Assembly (NCBI GenBank): GCA_944372335.1
Contig: CALVYQ010000005.1
Coordinates: forward strand, 18,345-82,344
Reading direction: 5' to 3'
Length of the DNA stretch: 64,000 bases
From: an uncultured Clostridia bacterium
GTDB taxonomy: Bacteria; Bacillota; Clostridia; Christensenellales; UBA1242
Shown: piece by piece, positions 29,112 through 38,051 of the stretch
Numbering within the stretch: the first letter of the stretch is position 1
Layout of the letters: every line of letters begins with the position of its first letter
Translations under genes and position numbers: made by a program
Notes under the pieces: generated by a model
The model's input: the letters and a program-made list of their open reading frames with translations, nothing else
What the model was told of the DNA's origin: nothing
The model's database searches: none

Positions 29112-29363
29112 ATGAAAGCCCAAACGAAAGCTAAATATAATATAACGATTGAGAATGAATCAAAAAGCAAAAGGTTGTTTCTTAAATATAAGGACGATAT
29201 TTTAGAATATGCGTATTTTATTTCAGAAAATAATCTTGATTTTGATGTTAATATAAAAATAATTTTTAAAAAAATAAAAAGTAAAAAAGAATTTGTAAAA
29301 AATGAAATAGATGATGCTGAAACACTGTCTTTCAATTGCAAGAAGAATGGAGCCTTTTCTTAA
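29112..29363 (+). CDS. Small basic hypothetical protein
   Basis: 83 residues, lysine- and asparagine-rich, without a membrane segment. There is no Shine-Dalgarno site; the promoter places the start codon at the 5' end of the message. The frame is uninterrupted, but at this length in AT-rich DNA the coding call rests mainly on the well-placed promoter. I recognise no family. The 189 nt after it, up to the convergent HD gene, show no gene. Confidence 0.5.
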   Translation: MKAQTKAKYNITIENESKSKRLFLKYKDDILEYAYFISENNLDFDVNIKIIFKKIKSKKEFVKNEIDDAETLSFNCKKNGAFS

Positions 29364-29552
29364 AAACACTTATGGAAAAGGGCTAAAACGCAAACTATGG
29401 CTACTAGGTAAATTGCTTGTGGAAAATTTTTTAGATATAATATTGGGCCAATAAAAAAGAACGGTTATGTTATTGAGGCCTACTTTTTAGAGTGAATTTA
29501 ATTGTATTTCATAATAATAAAATTTATTTATGTATAATAAAAATTTGTTTTG

Positions 29553-30419
29553 TTATTTTTCCATTAAAGGGCAATCTTCTGGCGCAGGGTGTTTTTCGTT
29601 AGTCCTTAGTGTTCTATTTAATAATTTGCATGAGTACTCCTCTTCATTTAGATAATTATGAGAGGTAGGAGCTTTTGTGCGAACCATAAACATACATTCT
29701 GTGCAAGCTTTAGGCCTTGTCATGGCACAAGGAAATTTATTATTCTTTAGCATAGTTTTATTTTTATTATTTTCTGTTGGCGTTTTGAGCATTATGTTCT
29801 CACCAAAGACTTCTTTATAATAATAAGTTAACTTTTTAAACATATCTAAGTCTTTTAGTTCAGAGATTGACTCTATTGTTGCTTTGTAGTGTTCTTTGAT
29901 GTTCTCTTTTGAAGAATTGAATTTTGACCAAACGTCTTCACCTCGTTTTCCATCAAAATAAATAGATTTAATGTTTGACAGACAATCAGCACATTTAATC
30001 ATTTTCGCTTCGTATGGAGCATTTGCAATTCTCATTGCTTGTATTGCCTTTCTCTCTTTATATGGCAGGTGTTTATCTTCACTTAAAACATCGACATATT
30101 CTTTCACTTTCTCACCGAACAAGTTATGTATTTCTTCTAGTGTTGTGCCGGTATCTTCCACTGTGTCATGTAAAACTCCAGCAATCAATGTGTACATATC
30201 AGCGTCATGTTCTTGAAGAATTTGTGAAACTTCATAAATATGAACAATATATGGCCATGGTGAGGCTTTTCTTCTCTGCTTGCTATGCCTTTGACACGCA
30301 AATTCAACAGCTCTATTATATATACTGTCATTTTCCTTGCAAACTGTCAATTTACGCTCTAAAACTATCTGTTTTTCTAGCCAATCTTCAAAAACTTGTT
30401 GAAATTGATTTTTGTTCAT
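29553..30419 (-). CDS. HD-domain hydrolase (SpoT/MESH1-like) with Cys-rich C-terminal extension
   Basis: 288 residues. The first 180 contain the HD phosphohydrolase core of RelA/SpoT and MESH1 proteins: AVEFACQRHSKQRRKA, YIVHIYEV, LIAGVLHDTVEDTGTT with the HD pair, and later IKCADCLSNI. This core removes the 3'-pyrophosphate of (p)ppGpp in SpoT-like enzymes, though many solo HD proteins have other nucleotide substrates. No synthetase domain is present. The last 60 residues form a separate segment with cysteines in PCAM, ACTECMFM, YSCKLL and EDCPLM, which could bind zinc. A GGGAG ribosome binding site precedes the ATG. It is divergent from a LysR regulator. Confidence 0.8.
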   Translation of the reverse strand: MNKNQFQQVFEDWLEKQIVLERKLTVCKENDSIYNRAVEFACQRHSKQRRKASPWPYIVHIYEVSQILQEHDADMYTLIAGVLHDTVEDTGTTLEEIHNLFGEKVKEYVDVLSEDKHLPYKERKAIQAMRIANAPYEAKMIKCADCLSNIKSIYFDGKRGEDVWSKFNSSKENIKEHYKATIESISELKDLDMFKKLTYYYKEVFGENIMLKTPTENNKNKTMLKNNKFPCAMTRPKACTECMFMVRTKAPTSHNYLNEEEYSCKLLNRTLRTNEKHPAPEDCPLMEK

Positions 30420-30506
30420 ATCTTTTCTCCCTTTACACTTGCATTATACACCATTTTATGATATAAGTAAAATATATAATAATTATGATAAATATAAGGA
30501 GTAGTT

Positions 30507-31349
30507 ATGGATAGTTTGGATAGATTTAGAGTGTTTTATGAGGTAGCTAAGGCTGGCAATATCACAAAGGCGAGCGAAACTCTCTACATATCACAACCCG
30601 CAGTCTCTCAAACGATTAAAAAATTGGAGGAAGAGTTGTCGATAAAGCTTTTTAGTAGAAACAAGAAAGGAGTGACTTTGACAAAACTAGGCAAAGAAAT
30701 TTTTGATAAGGTTGAAAATGCCATTTTGTCTTTAAAATCTATCGACAGAATTGTTGAAGAGGAAAATGAATTATTGACAGGGAAAATATATATTGGTGCG
30801 GGCTCTAATGTTGCACGAGAGCTTTTGCCGAAAGCAATAAAGGAGTTTTTAGATGTCTTTCCAAACATATTAATAACACATATAGAAGATGTGCAGTCCA
30901 ACATGATTGATATGTTAAGAAAGGGAGAGATTGATATTGTCATCTCCCAGAAAAAAGAGGTGGGTGACAACATAAAATTTGTGCCATTAAAATCACATAA
31001 ATATGTCTTTATCAAAGGGAAAAATTTAAAAAACTTAAGATTGATAAAGCTAAGCAAGGGCTCTTATACTCATCAACTGATGGAGGACTATATTACGCAC
31101 GAAAAGTTGGAAAAAATTCCAAATATTGGTGTAACAGGTTATAGGTTGGCTATTGATTTGGTAAGGTTAGGAGTGGGCATGGCTTTAGTGCCGGAGCATT
31201 TAGTTTCTGACTTAATAAAATCTGGCGAGATAGAGGTGGTGTTTGAAAACTATAAACTGCCAGATATCACTTTTGGCTATTACTATAATTCAGCACTTTT
31301 GACTCCAGCAACTAAAGTTTTTATAAAATTTTTAGATAGATTGGCTTAA
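30507..31349 (+). CDS. LysR-family transcriptional regulator
   Basis: 280 residues. The N-terminal winged HTH (LDRFRVFYEVAKAGNITKASETLYISQPAVSQTIKKLEEEL in segments, residues 3-45) is clear, followed by the periplasmic-binding-like effector domain starting near LTGKIYIGAGSN. It has an AAGGAG ribosome binding site. It is divergent from the HD hydrolase (87 nt between starts) and upstream of a metallo-hydrolase gene, either of which could be its target, but no operator could be identified. Confidence 0.9.
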   Translation: MDSLDRFRVFYEVAKAGNITKASETLYISQPAVSQTIKKLEEELSIKLFSRNKKGVTLTKLGKEIFDKVENAILSLKSIDRIVEEENELLTGKIYIGAGSNVARELLPKAIKEFLDVFPNILITHIEDVQSNMIDMLRKGEIDIVISQKKEVGDNIKFVPLKSHKYVFIKGKNLKNLRLIKLSKGSYTHQLMEDYITHEKLEKIPNIGVTGYRLAIDLVRLGVGMALVPEHLVSDLIKSGEIEVVFENYKLPDITFGYYYNSALLTPATKVFIKFLDRLA

Positions 31350-31366
31350 AAAAATTATATTTGGGC

Positions 31367-31395
31367 TTGTGTTACGATTAAAATAGTGGTATAGT
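31367..31395 (+). promoter_or_regulatory. Promoter with near-leaderless geometry
   Basis: TTGTGT at 31367-31372 and TATAGT at 31390-31395, 17-nt spacer. The expected start is about 31401-31402, which is downstream of the in-frame ATG at 31396 and 3-4 nt before the ATG at 31405. Confidence 0.55.
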
Positions 31396-31404
31396 ATGAC
31401 CATT

Positions 31405-32187
31405 ATGATTGAATTAACGTGGTATGGAACAGCGACTATAATGCTAAACATTGATGGAGAGAAAATTCTATTTGACCCATTTTTTAGAAGAAACAAAAAA
31501 TTAGAACAGCCAAATATCAAAGAGTTCTGTAAGGCTGATTATATTTTCAACACCCATTCTCATTTTGACCACTTGTGTGATGTGCCAATGATTTTGAATA
31601 AAAGCAAGGCGAAATTATATGGTTCACGTCCAGCATATTTGCGACTTAAAAAGCAGGGCGTTGATGTCGAAAAAAAGGCAGTTTTTTTTAAGCATTATGA
31701 AACTCGCCACACGAAAAATGCCACTATTAAAGTTTATCCAAGCAAGCATATAAAAAATAATGTTGGTATCGTGCTTTTAACCGCATTAAAAATTCTTTTC
31801 ACCTTTCAAATTCACAAGGCAATTAAACTGTTAAGTATGCATCATAAGTTCTTAATGGGTGGCGAAATTATGGCATTTGAGATAAAGGCAGATAACAAAA
31901 AAATTTTAATTTTTGGTTCCGCCGGAATAGATAAAAGTGCAAAATTGCCAAATGATGTTGATGTTCTTGTGTGGCCTTTTCAAGGGCGAACAAATATGAG
32001 CAAATATTCGTTACCAATCATTGAAAAGCTTAATCCAAAGGTTGTCATTCTTGACCACTTTGACAATGCTTTTCCTCCTGTTACAGGCAATGTTAAAACG
32101 GAAAAATTTGTGGAAATAATGAAAAAGAAAAATCCAAATATTAAAATTATTGTGCCAACCTATAAAGAAAAAATTATATTAAATTAA
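31405..32187 (+). CDS. Metallo-beta-lactamase-fold hydrolase (UlaG-like)
   Basis: About 260 residues. The metal site NTHSHFDHLCDVP gives the H-x-H-x-D-H motif of the fold. The MIELTWYGTATIML start and the late VVILDHFDNAFPP segment resemble UlaG/RomA-type MBL hydrolases, whose substrates include lactones and phosphodiesters. The substrate here is unknown. I chose ATG 31405 because the predicted transcript begins after the upstream ATG at 31396 and no Shine-Dalgarno site favours the longer form. It follows a LysR gene in the same direction and ends in a hairpin terminator at 32186. Confidence 0.8.
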   Translation: MIELTWYGTATIMLNIDGEKILFDPFFRRNKKLEQPNIKEFCKADYIFNTHSHFDHLCDVPMILNKSKAKLYGSRPAYLRLKKQGVDVEKKAVFFKHYETRHTKNATIKVYPSKHIKNNVGIVLLTALKILFTFQIHKAIKLLSMHHKFLMGGEIMAFEIKADNKKILIFGSAGIDKSAKLPNDVDVLVWPFQGRTNMSKYSLPIIEKLNPKVVILDHFDNAFPPVTGNVKTEKFVEIMKKKNPNIKIIVPTYKEKIILN

Positions 32188-32209
32188 AAAAAGAGAATTT
32201 CTCTTTTTT
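32186..32209 (+). terminator. Terminator of the metallo-hydrolase gene
   Basis: AAAAAAGAGA pairs with TCTCTTTTTT around a short loop, ending in T residues. Confidence 0.7.
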
Positions 32210-32247
32210 ATTTTTTAAAATAATTGTAAATATTTGTATAAAATTGT

Positions 32248-32276
32248 TTGGAAGTTTGTTTGAATTGTGATAAAAT
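32248..32276 (+). promoter_or_regulatory. Promoter of the Spo0A C-terminal-domain gene
   Basis: TTGGAA at 32248-32253 and TAAAAT at 32271-32276 with a 17-nt spacer. Confidence 0.5.
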
Positions 32277-32314
32277 GGAAAATGTCAATCGTAATTGCTT
32301 AAAAGGAGGCGAAT

Positions 32315-32356
32315 TTGACTATTTTGCAATCTGTTGACAGTTATATATATTTTTAG
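32315..32356 (+). CDS. Possible 13-codon leader ORF
   Basis: A TTG codon at 32315 follows AAAAGGAGG (about 32301-32309) at a normal distance and opens 13 codons ending in TAG at 32354-32356. That stop codon overlaps the AGGAGG of the next gene. The arrangement would couple translation of the leader to the Spo0A-like gene. It is short and uses a rare start, so it may be chance. Confidence 0.3.
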   Translation: MTILQSVDSYIYF

Positions 32357-32365
32357 GAGGAAAAT

Positions 32366-32755
32366 ATGAGTGAACATGATAAGATGGTCAAGGTTATTAG
32401 ATTTGCATTGGTGAAAATTGGTTGCAAGATAAATCATTTGGGCTTTCAATATCTATGCTACGCAGTCGAGCTTGTAATTATGAAGCCAAGTGCAATACAT
32501 AACCTGTTAAAGGAAGTGTATCAAAAAATATCAGATGAATATCATGTCGGCAACAGAATGACTGTGCATAGTTCAATACGTAATGTGATAGAACTTACAT
32601 ACGAAACAGGAAGTTTTTTAGAAATAAACAAACTATTTAAAACAGAGATATACACCTTAAACGATAAGCCGACCTGTGGAGAGATAATAGGCTTACTTGC
32701 CGAATACTACACTTTAAAGCTCTATAAGGAAGAAGAAATTTTTAAGGATTTTTAA
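32366..32755 (+). CDS. Stand-alone Spo0A C-terminal DNA-binding domain protein
   Basis: 129 residues that align over nearly their whole length with the DNA-binding effector domain of the sporulation master regulator Spo0A. Matching landmarks are GFQYLCYAVEL (Spo0A GYLYLREAI), KEVYQKISDEYHV, the recognition helix region VHSSIRNVIE (RVERAIRHAIE), INKLFKTE and the KPTCGEIIGLLAE end. No receiver domain is present and the gene begins directly at this domain, with AGGAGG before the ATG. It may bind 0A-box-like DNA without phosphorylation control, or interfere with Spo0A. Targets are unknown. Confidence 0.85.
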   Translation: MSEHDKMVKVIRFALVKIGCKINHLGFQYLCYAVELVIMKPSAIHNLLKEVYQKISDEYHVGNRMTVHSSIRNVIELTYETGSFLEINKLFKTEIYTLNDKPTCGEIIGLLAEYYTLKLYKEEEIFKDF

Positions 32756-32988
32756 AGATGATATTTTAAATATCATTTTTTATAAAATAATGCCCTAGAA
32801 AAGATGTTAAATATTATTTATGAATTTGTTGCCGGGAAAATAAAACTTTAATTGAAATAACCAATTTAATATTTATGTTAAAAATCATTAAATTAAGTTT
32901 AACTTATTTGTAAAAAAAGTTTAAACCAGCAATAAAATTTTTTGATTACACATTATTTGTGTAATATTTTTTTACTTTTTGGATAAAT

Positions 32989-34734
32989 TTAAGTGCTAAA
33001 CTGAGAGTTGAAAATTTCGTAATAAAAGCCTTCTTTTTTTAAAAGTTCCTCATGTTTTCCTTGTTCAATAATCTTTCCATCTTTCATAACTAAAATAACA
33101 TCTGCGTTGACTATTGTTGACAATCTGTGAGCCACAATAAAGCAAGTTTTTCCTTTCATAACCTCATCTATTGCTTTTTGAATTTTTAACTCTGTCCTTG
33201 TATCGACATTGCTGGTTGCCTCATCGAGAATTAAGAGAGGTGGTTGTTTTAAAATAACCCTTGCGATACATAGAAGTTGTTTTTGGCCAGCACTTATATT
33301 GTCTGCACGCTCAGAAATAATGGTGTTATATCCATCAGGCAATCTTTCAATAAAAGAATGTGCATTTGCAAGCCTACAGGCTTCAATAACTTCGTCCATG
33401 GTCGCATCGGGCTTTCCATAAGCCACATTATCACGGATTGTTGCGTTATACAGCCAAGATTCTTGAAGAACCATACCATAGTATTCTCGAAAAGATTTCC
33501 TCGTCACTTTCCTTATGTCCTTTCCGCTGAGTTTTATGCACCCTTTATCCACATCATAAAAACGCATTAATAGATTAATTAAGGTGCTTTTTCCACAGCC
33601 TGTAGGCCCTACAATAGCAATCCTTTGACCTTTTTTAACCTCTAAATTAAAATTTTCTATTAGACTAATAGATGGGTCGTAGGAAAACGATACTTCTTTT
33701 AAAGATACTTCTCCATTGCAAGTTTTTAGAGGAGGACTATTAAGGTCAGAGATTTCGTTGGTTTCATCTAATAAGTCGAAAACTCTTTTAGAACTTGCAA
33801 CTGCAATATTTAAATCAGCAAAGATACTTGTTAAGTCATTGAAAGGTTTAGTATAATTTTCGCTATAATTTAGAAAAGAAAGAATTTTCCCGGGAGATAG
33901 CAATAAATTCACAGCCATAACAGCACCAACAACACAAACAACGCCATTTAAAATACCATTTACAAGGCGAGAGGTTGGGTTTGCGAGTGAGGCATAATAG
34001 ACAGATTTTTCGCTTGCCTTATACAGATTTTTGTTCAATATATCAAAATTCTCATTTGACTTTGACTCACTGTTATAGGCTTTTAGAACTTTCATATTGG
34101 CAATCATCTCTTCAGTGTATCCGCTAATATCACCTTGAAGTTCAACACGCTTTTTGTATAGTTTTTTGCTTCGCTTTGTTATAGTAATTGCTAAAATTAA
34201 AGAAAAAGGAGAAACAAAAATCACTATTAAGGCCAAAATCCAATTAAGCAGAAACATGAAGACTATAACTATTAAAATTTGAAAAATTCCGTTAACGATT
34301 GACTTAAAGCCGTTTAATAATCCATCTGTTAGATTTTCGACATCAGCTACCATTGTGTTCATCAAATCACCATGAGGTTTGTTGTCGATAAATTTTACAG
34401 GAACATTATTTAGTTTGTTGTATATGGCGTCTCTTAGTGACTGTCCGGTTTTAAAGGTTAAAATGTTTGCATAAAAAGAGCCGAACCAATCAAAGAATGA
34501 GCTTCCAACAGCTAGAATGGCAATAATTATCAAATATTTGCTAAGTTCGGCAAAATTGACGTTGTTCATTTCTAGCATTGTATCCAATGCATATCCGGAA
34601 AATAAAGGTATCAGCATATTGCAGACGATTGCAAACATACTAAAAAGTATAGAGATAAAAAACACAGTCTTGTGTGGTTTGATATACGGTAAAAGTTTGG
34701 AAATTAATTGTTTGATTGATGTCCTATTTTTCAT
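32989..34734 (-). CDS. ABC exporter half-transporter, canonical ATP site
   Basis: 581 residues: six membrane helices in the first 310, then an ATPase. Walker A is GPTGCGKSTL, the signature is NISAGQKQ, Walker B is LLILDEATSNVD with the catalytic Glu, and the switch His is in VAHRLST. It lies 6 nt downstream of another half-transporter whose Walker B Glu and switch His are replaced. Together they fit the heterodimeric type IV exporters such as TM287/288, LmrCD and BmrCD, which export drugs or lipids. The signature begins SAG rather than SGG; in such heterodimers each signature serves the opposite ATP site. Confidence 0.92.
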   Translation of the reverse strand: MKNRTSIKQLISKLLPYIKPHKTVFFISILFSMFAIVCNMLIPLFSGYALDTMLEMNNVNFAELSKYLIIIAILAVGSSFFDWFGSFYANILTFKTGQSLRDAIYNKLNNVPVKFIDNKPHGDLMNTMVADVENLTDGLLNGFKSIVNGIFQILIVIVFMFLLNWILALIVIFVSPFSLILAITITKRSKKLYKKRVELQGDISGYTEEMIANMKVLKAYNSESKSNENFDILNKNLYKASEKSVYYASLANPTSRLVNGILNGVVCVVGAVMAVNLLLSPGKILSFLNYSENYTKPFNDLTSIFADLNIAVASSKRVFDLLDETNEISDLNSPPLKTCNGEVSLKEVSFSYDPSISLIENFNLEVKKGQRIAIVGPTGCGKSTLINLLMRFYDVDKGCIKLSGKDIRKVTRKSFREYYGMVLQESWLYNATIRDNVAYGKPDATMDEVIEACRLANAHSFIERLPDGYNTIISERADNISAGQKQLLCIARVILKQPPLLILDEATSNVDTRTELKIQKAIDEVMKGKTCFIVAHRLSTIVNADVILVMKDGKIIEQGKHEELLKKEGFYYEIFNSQFST

Positions 34735-34740
34735 TTTAAC

Positions 34741-36459
34741 CTACCTAGTTTGTGACCGGTATATTTCAAGATAAACTTCACAATTTTTTAATAATTCTTG
34801 GTGTTTTCCCATTCCTACAACGTTCCCGTTATCTAAAACTATTATTAAATCGGCATTTTGAACGGAAGTGGCTCTTTGAGAGATTAAAACAAGAGTGGTA
34901 TCTAATTTCTTTAGTGCTTTTCTTAGTTTGCTATCTGTTAAAAAGTCAAGTGCAGAATTGCTATCATCTAATATCAGCATATCAGGCTTATTTATGATTG
35001 CTCTGGCAATTGTTAAGCGTTGCAATTGTCCGCCACTTATATTTTTTCCTCCGGCTAGGATTTGATGGTCAAGTCCGTCTTTCCATTTTGAAACAAAATC
35101 ATAAGCCTGACTGATTTTTAAGGCTTCATTTATCTCTTCATCTGTTGCATCTTTGTCACGAAGTTGCATATTTTCTCTTATACTACCTTTAAAAAGAGAG
35201 CTTCTTTGCTGAACAATACTTAAATCTTCTCTCAGACACTTTAAAGAGATATCCTTTACATTTACTCCCTTAAACAAAATTTCTCCACGATTTGCATCGT
35301 AAAAACGAGCCATTAAATTTGCTATCGTAGTCTTTCCACTTCCCGTTCCGCCAATAATACCAATTGTCTGATGTGGATAGATAGAGAAGGATAAGTCTTT
35401 GATAAAAGAAGGGGTTTCTTTATCATTTGCATAATTAAAGGAAACATCTTTAAATTCCATAATGGCATCGTACTTTAATTTTTTTGTTTCAAGAGCATCA
35501 GGCTTGTCTTGTATGCTAGGTATAACAGAAAATACCTCTTTTATGCGGTTCAGACTTGCATTTGTTCGGACAATCATGATTATAAGTTGTGACATGATTA
35601 AAAGTGAGAGAGTGATCATGGTTACATAGTCGATAAGTGCCAAAATTTCGCCTTGTTGCATATTGCCAAGGTTAACTTGCCAACCACCAAGCATCAAAAT
35701 GGCAATGGTGACAATATTCACAAACAAAAGCATAAGCGGGCTTAGAAGTGCTGATATTTTTGAAATTTTAATACTTGTTTTTGTGTAGTCAGCACTTGCA
35801 ATATTAAATCGTTTTTCTTCATCTTCTTGTTTATTAAAGGCACGAATTACACGGGTTCCTTTGAGATTCTCTTGTGTGATTTTTCCGACCGTATCTAATT
35901 TTTCTCGCATCATTTTATAATACGGAGATGTCTTTTTTGTGTATATCCAAAGGATAACGCAAACAACAGGAATTAAAACTAAAAATACTATTGACATCAT
36001 CGGATTGATTATCAAACTTATTACAAATGCACCTAAAAGCAAAAATGGTATTCTAATTAATAGTCTTAAAGATAGCCCGACAGCATTTTCCACTTGATAG
36101 ACATCGTTCATTATTCTATTTACAAGCGAAGCCGTTCCAAATTTATCAAGCTCTGTATGAGAAAATTCTGAAATTTTTTTAAATAAATCTTTTCTTAAGC
36201 TGGTTGAAACTCCGGTGCTTGTCAAGGAGGCACATTTTTGGCTTATCAAATTAAAAAGGAAGCCGGCTATATTGACAATTAATATAATGATTCCTAATTT
36301 GATAATATAATCTATATCATTGTTTTTGACGCCAACATCAACTATTTTTGCAACTATAATTGGATTGCAAAGTTCAAGGATAGTTCCAAGCAGTTTAAAG
36401 AAAGGGCCAACAACTATATACCATTTGTATTCTTTTAAGTATTTTTTTAACATTTTCAT
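34741..36459 (-). CDS. ABC exporter half-transporter, degenerate ATP site
   Basis: 572 residues with six membrane helices and an ATPase domain. Walker A is GGTGSGKTTI and the signature is ISGGQLQR. Walker B reads MLILDDSNSALD, so the catalytic Glu is Asp, and the switch region reads LISQRATS, so the His is Gln. These are the same exchanges as in the degenerate subunit of heterodimeric exporters. The partner with a normal site follows after 6 nt. The promoter puts the transcription start at or next to the ATG, with no Shine-Dalgarno site. The substrate is unknown. Confidence 0.92.
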   Translation of the reverse strand: MKMLKKYLKEYKWYIVVGPFFKLLGTILELCNPIIVAKIVDVGVKNNDIDYIIKLGIIILIVNIAGFLFNLISQKCASLTSTGVSTSLRKDLFKKISEFSHTELDKFGTASLVNRIMNDVYQVENAVGLSLRLLIRIPFLLLGAFVISLIINPMMSIVFLVLIPVVCVILWIYTKKTSPYYKMMREKLDTVGKITQENLKGTRVIRAFNKQEDEEKRFNIASADYTKTSIKISKISALLSPLMLLFVNIVTIAILMLGGWQVNLGNMQQGEILALIDYVTMITLSLLIMSQLIIMIVRTNASLNRIKEVFSVIPSIQDKPDALETKKLKYDAIMEFKDVSFNYANDKETPSFIKDLSFSIYPHQTIGIIGGTGSGKTTIANLMARFYDANRGEILFKGVNVKDISLKCLREDLSIVQQRSSLFKGSIRENMQLRDKDATDEEINEALKISQAYDFVSKWKDGLDHQILAGGKNISGGQLQRLTIARAIINKPDMLILDDSNSALDFLTDSKLRKALKKLDTTLVLISQRATSVQNADLIIVLDNGNVVGMGKHQELLKNCEVYLEIYRSQTR

Positions 36460-36466
36460 ATTTTTA

Positions 36467-36495
36467 ATTATATATTATTGACACTATTTTTGCAA
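36467..36495 (-). promoter_or_regulatory. Promoter of the ABC exporter pair, predicted leaderless
   Basis: On the minus strand TTGCAA (36495-36490), 17-nt spacer, TATAAT (36472-36467), then 7 nt to the ATG at 36459. The start point is expected at 36460 or 36459. Confidence 0.65.
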
Positions 36496-36709
36496 ATAAA
36501 TAATGTTTTTAATAATTAAACTATAAAAAATAAGATTTAGTTTTGTATAAACATATTTTAATATTTTTGATTTTTGCATTATTTTTAACTCTTATAGTCA
36601 AGCTTATTTAAAGTTCTATAAAAAAGTTATTTAATTGATTTTAAATATTAAAACAAAACGCTTGCATTCAAATGAAAGATGTGGTATATTTATTATTAGC
36701 CTAAAGTTT

Positions 36710-36792
<83 letters not shown>

Positions 36793-36795
36793 GAA

Positions 36796-36834
36796 CGCTA
36801 GACTTACGTAATTTACGTTTGTCTAGCGATTTTT
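36796..36834 (+). terminator. Terminator after tRNA-Leu
   Basis: CGCTAGAC (36796-36803) pairs with GTCTAGCG (36821-36828), with an inner ACGTA/TACGT stem and a T run after it. Confidence 0.85.
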
Positions 36835-36865
36835 AATATTAAAATGGTTAGATTTTAAATTTTTA

Positions 36866-37891
36866 TTATTTTTCTCTTTCGTCAGTGTGTGCTGCTTGAG
36901 CTTCGCTATTCTTTTTTAGCGTGTCTATTTGTTGAAGGGTATATGCATGAGCCGCTTCACGTATTTCTTGTTTAGCTCTTATCATTTTTCCATCTTTAAA
37001 ATAATTATCAGCCCATTCTTTGTAACTGTCAATCGTTTTTGTGATAGTTTCAAGCTCTTCCATGCTTTCTTGTAAAGTTTTATTTTCAGCTTGCTCAATT
37101 TGTCTTTCAATTTGTTCAACTTTTCCTCTGATTTGTGCTTGACTCTGTGTTACACCTGCACCTTCTAATCTCTTTAAGGCGTCAAGGTATATACTACGAA
37201 CAAATCCTAAATCGCCACCACTTTCCATGACAGCCTTTCTTTTAGCTTGAATTTTGTTGTTTATATTTGCCAAGTCTTCTAGATATTTCACGAGAAGTTC
37301 ATTAGTTGACATATCGGCGTTTAAATATTGGTTTTCCTTAGATAATCCTATAAGGGCAGTTTTGGCATTTGAATATTTTTCTGTTAATTGATTAAAAGCT
37401 TCTTCCACAGTTTTGTTTTTATGTGTCGAATGATAAGCTGAAAGTAGTTTGGTATATACAGCTTGTTGCTGTGAGTAATTTTTTATTGGTAAGCCGTATT
37501 TTTGCATAAAATCTGACCTTTTTGATTTTACAAGATAAAACACATTGTCCGAATAACTACTCATTTGCCCAGAGCTTCCAACAAATTCATTGGCAAGTGC
37601 ACTACTTTTAAGAATTTTGCTAAGTTGTCTTGCCTTTTTTTGAATTATCTTGTTAGCCATAGCGTCTAACTTAAGCATTTCTTTAGCAAGTTTTCCGTCA
37701 CCATATTTCTCGCATACAAAACTTAGTTCCGACAAATTTGGCATGGAGATATTTTTTAAATCTTCCACTAAGTCAATAGCTTTTTTTATCTTTCGCCCAT
37801 CTCTTTTCCATTTAGAATTAGAAAGCTCAATTAAAGCTGATTCTAATTTATCAAAATCTTGTTTTTTATCTCTTTCATTAATTTTTGGCAT
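36866..37891 (-). CDS. Coiled-coil-rich hypothetical protein
   Basis: 341 residues, highly charged and almost wholly helical by composition, with heptad-like stretches near residues 235-290 (QIRGKVEQIERQIEQAENKT and following). There is no signal peptide or membrane segment. AAGGAG precedes the ATG. Domain family not recognised. It lies alone between tRNA-Leu and a divergent small gene. Confidence 0.7.
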   Translation of the reverse strand: MPKINERDKKQDFDKLESALIELSNSKWKRDGRKIKKAIDLVEDLKNISMPNLSELSFVCEKYGDGKLAKEMLKLDAMANKIIQKKARQLSKILKSSALANEFVGSSGQMSSYSDNVFYLVKSKRSDFMQKYGLPIKNYSQQQAVYTKLLSAYHSTHKNKTVEEAFNQLTEKYSNAKTALIGLSKENQYLNADMSTNELLVKYLEDLANINNKIQAKRKAVMESGGDLGFVRSIYLDALKRLEGAGVTQSQAQIRGKVEQIERQIEQAENKTLQESMEELETITKTIDSYKEWADNYFKDGKMIRAKQEIREAAHAYTLQQIDTLKKNSEAQAAHTDEREK

Positions 37892-38014
37892 TTTATTCTC
37901 CTTTTGAATTTATTATAACAAAAGCTGAATAAGATGGCAAATGATTATGATAAAATCCTTCGACAAAAATAGTTTTTAATGTCTAAAAGTAGCTAAAAAG
38001 ATGCTAAAAGGTAG

Positions 38015-38023
38015 TGATATAAT
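38015..38023 (+). promoter_or_regulatory. Extended -10 promoter
   Basis: TGATATAAT (TG-N-TATAAT) at 38015-38023 with no good -35 element. It lies downstream of the ATG at 38001 and so supports the later start at 38052. Confidence 0.5.
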
Positions 38024-38051
38024 GAGAAAATCACACTTAAAGGAGGACAGT

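Noticed and set aside
28844-29341. 165-residue minus-strand frame spanning the ABC permease end and the small gene
   Set aside because: It overlaps the permease gene and the promoter-linked small gene; composition looks like antisense of membrane-protein sequence.
30014-30466. 150-residue plus-strand frame over the HD hydrolase gene
   Set aside because: It is antisense to a recognised enzyme with conserved motifs and lacks a Shine-Dalgarno site.
38001-38051. Upstream ATG for the 107-residue hypothetical protein
   Set aside because: The extended -10 promoter lies downstream of it and the strong ribosome binding site belongs to the ATG at 38052.
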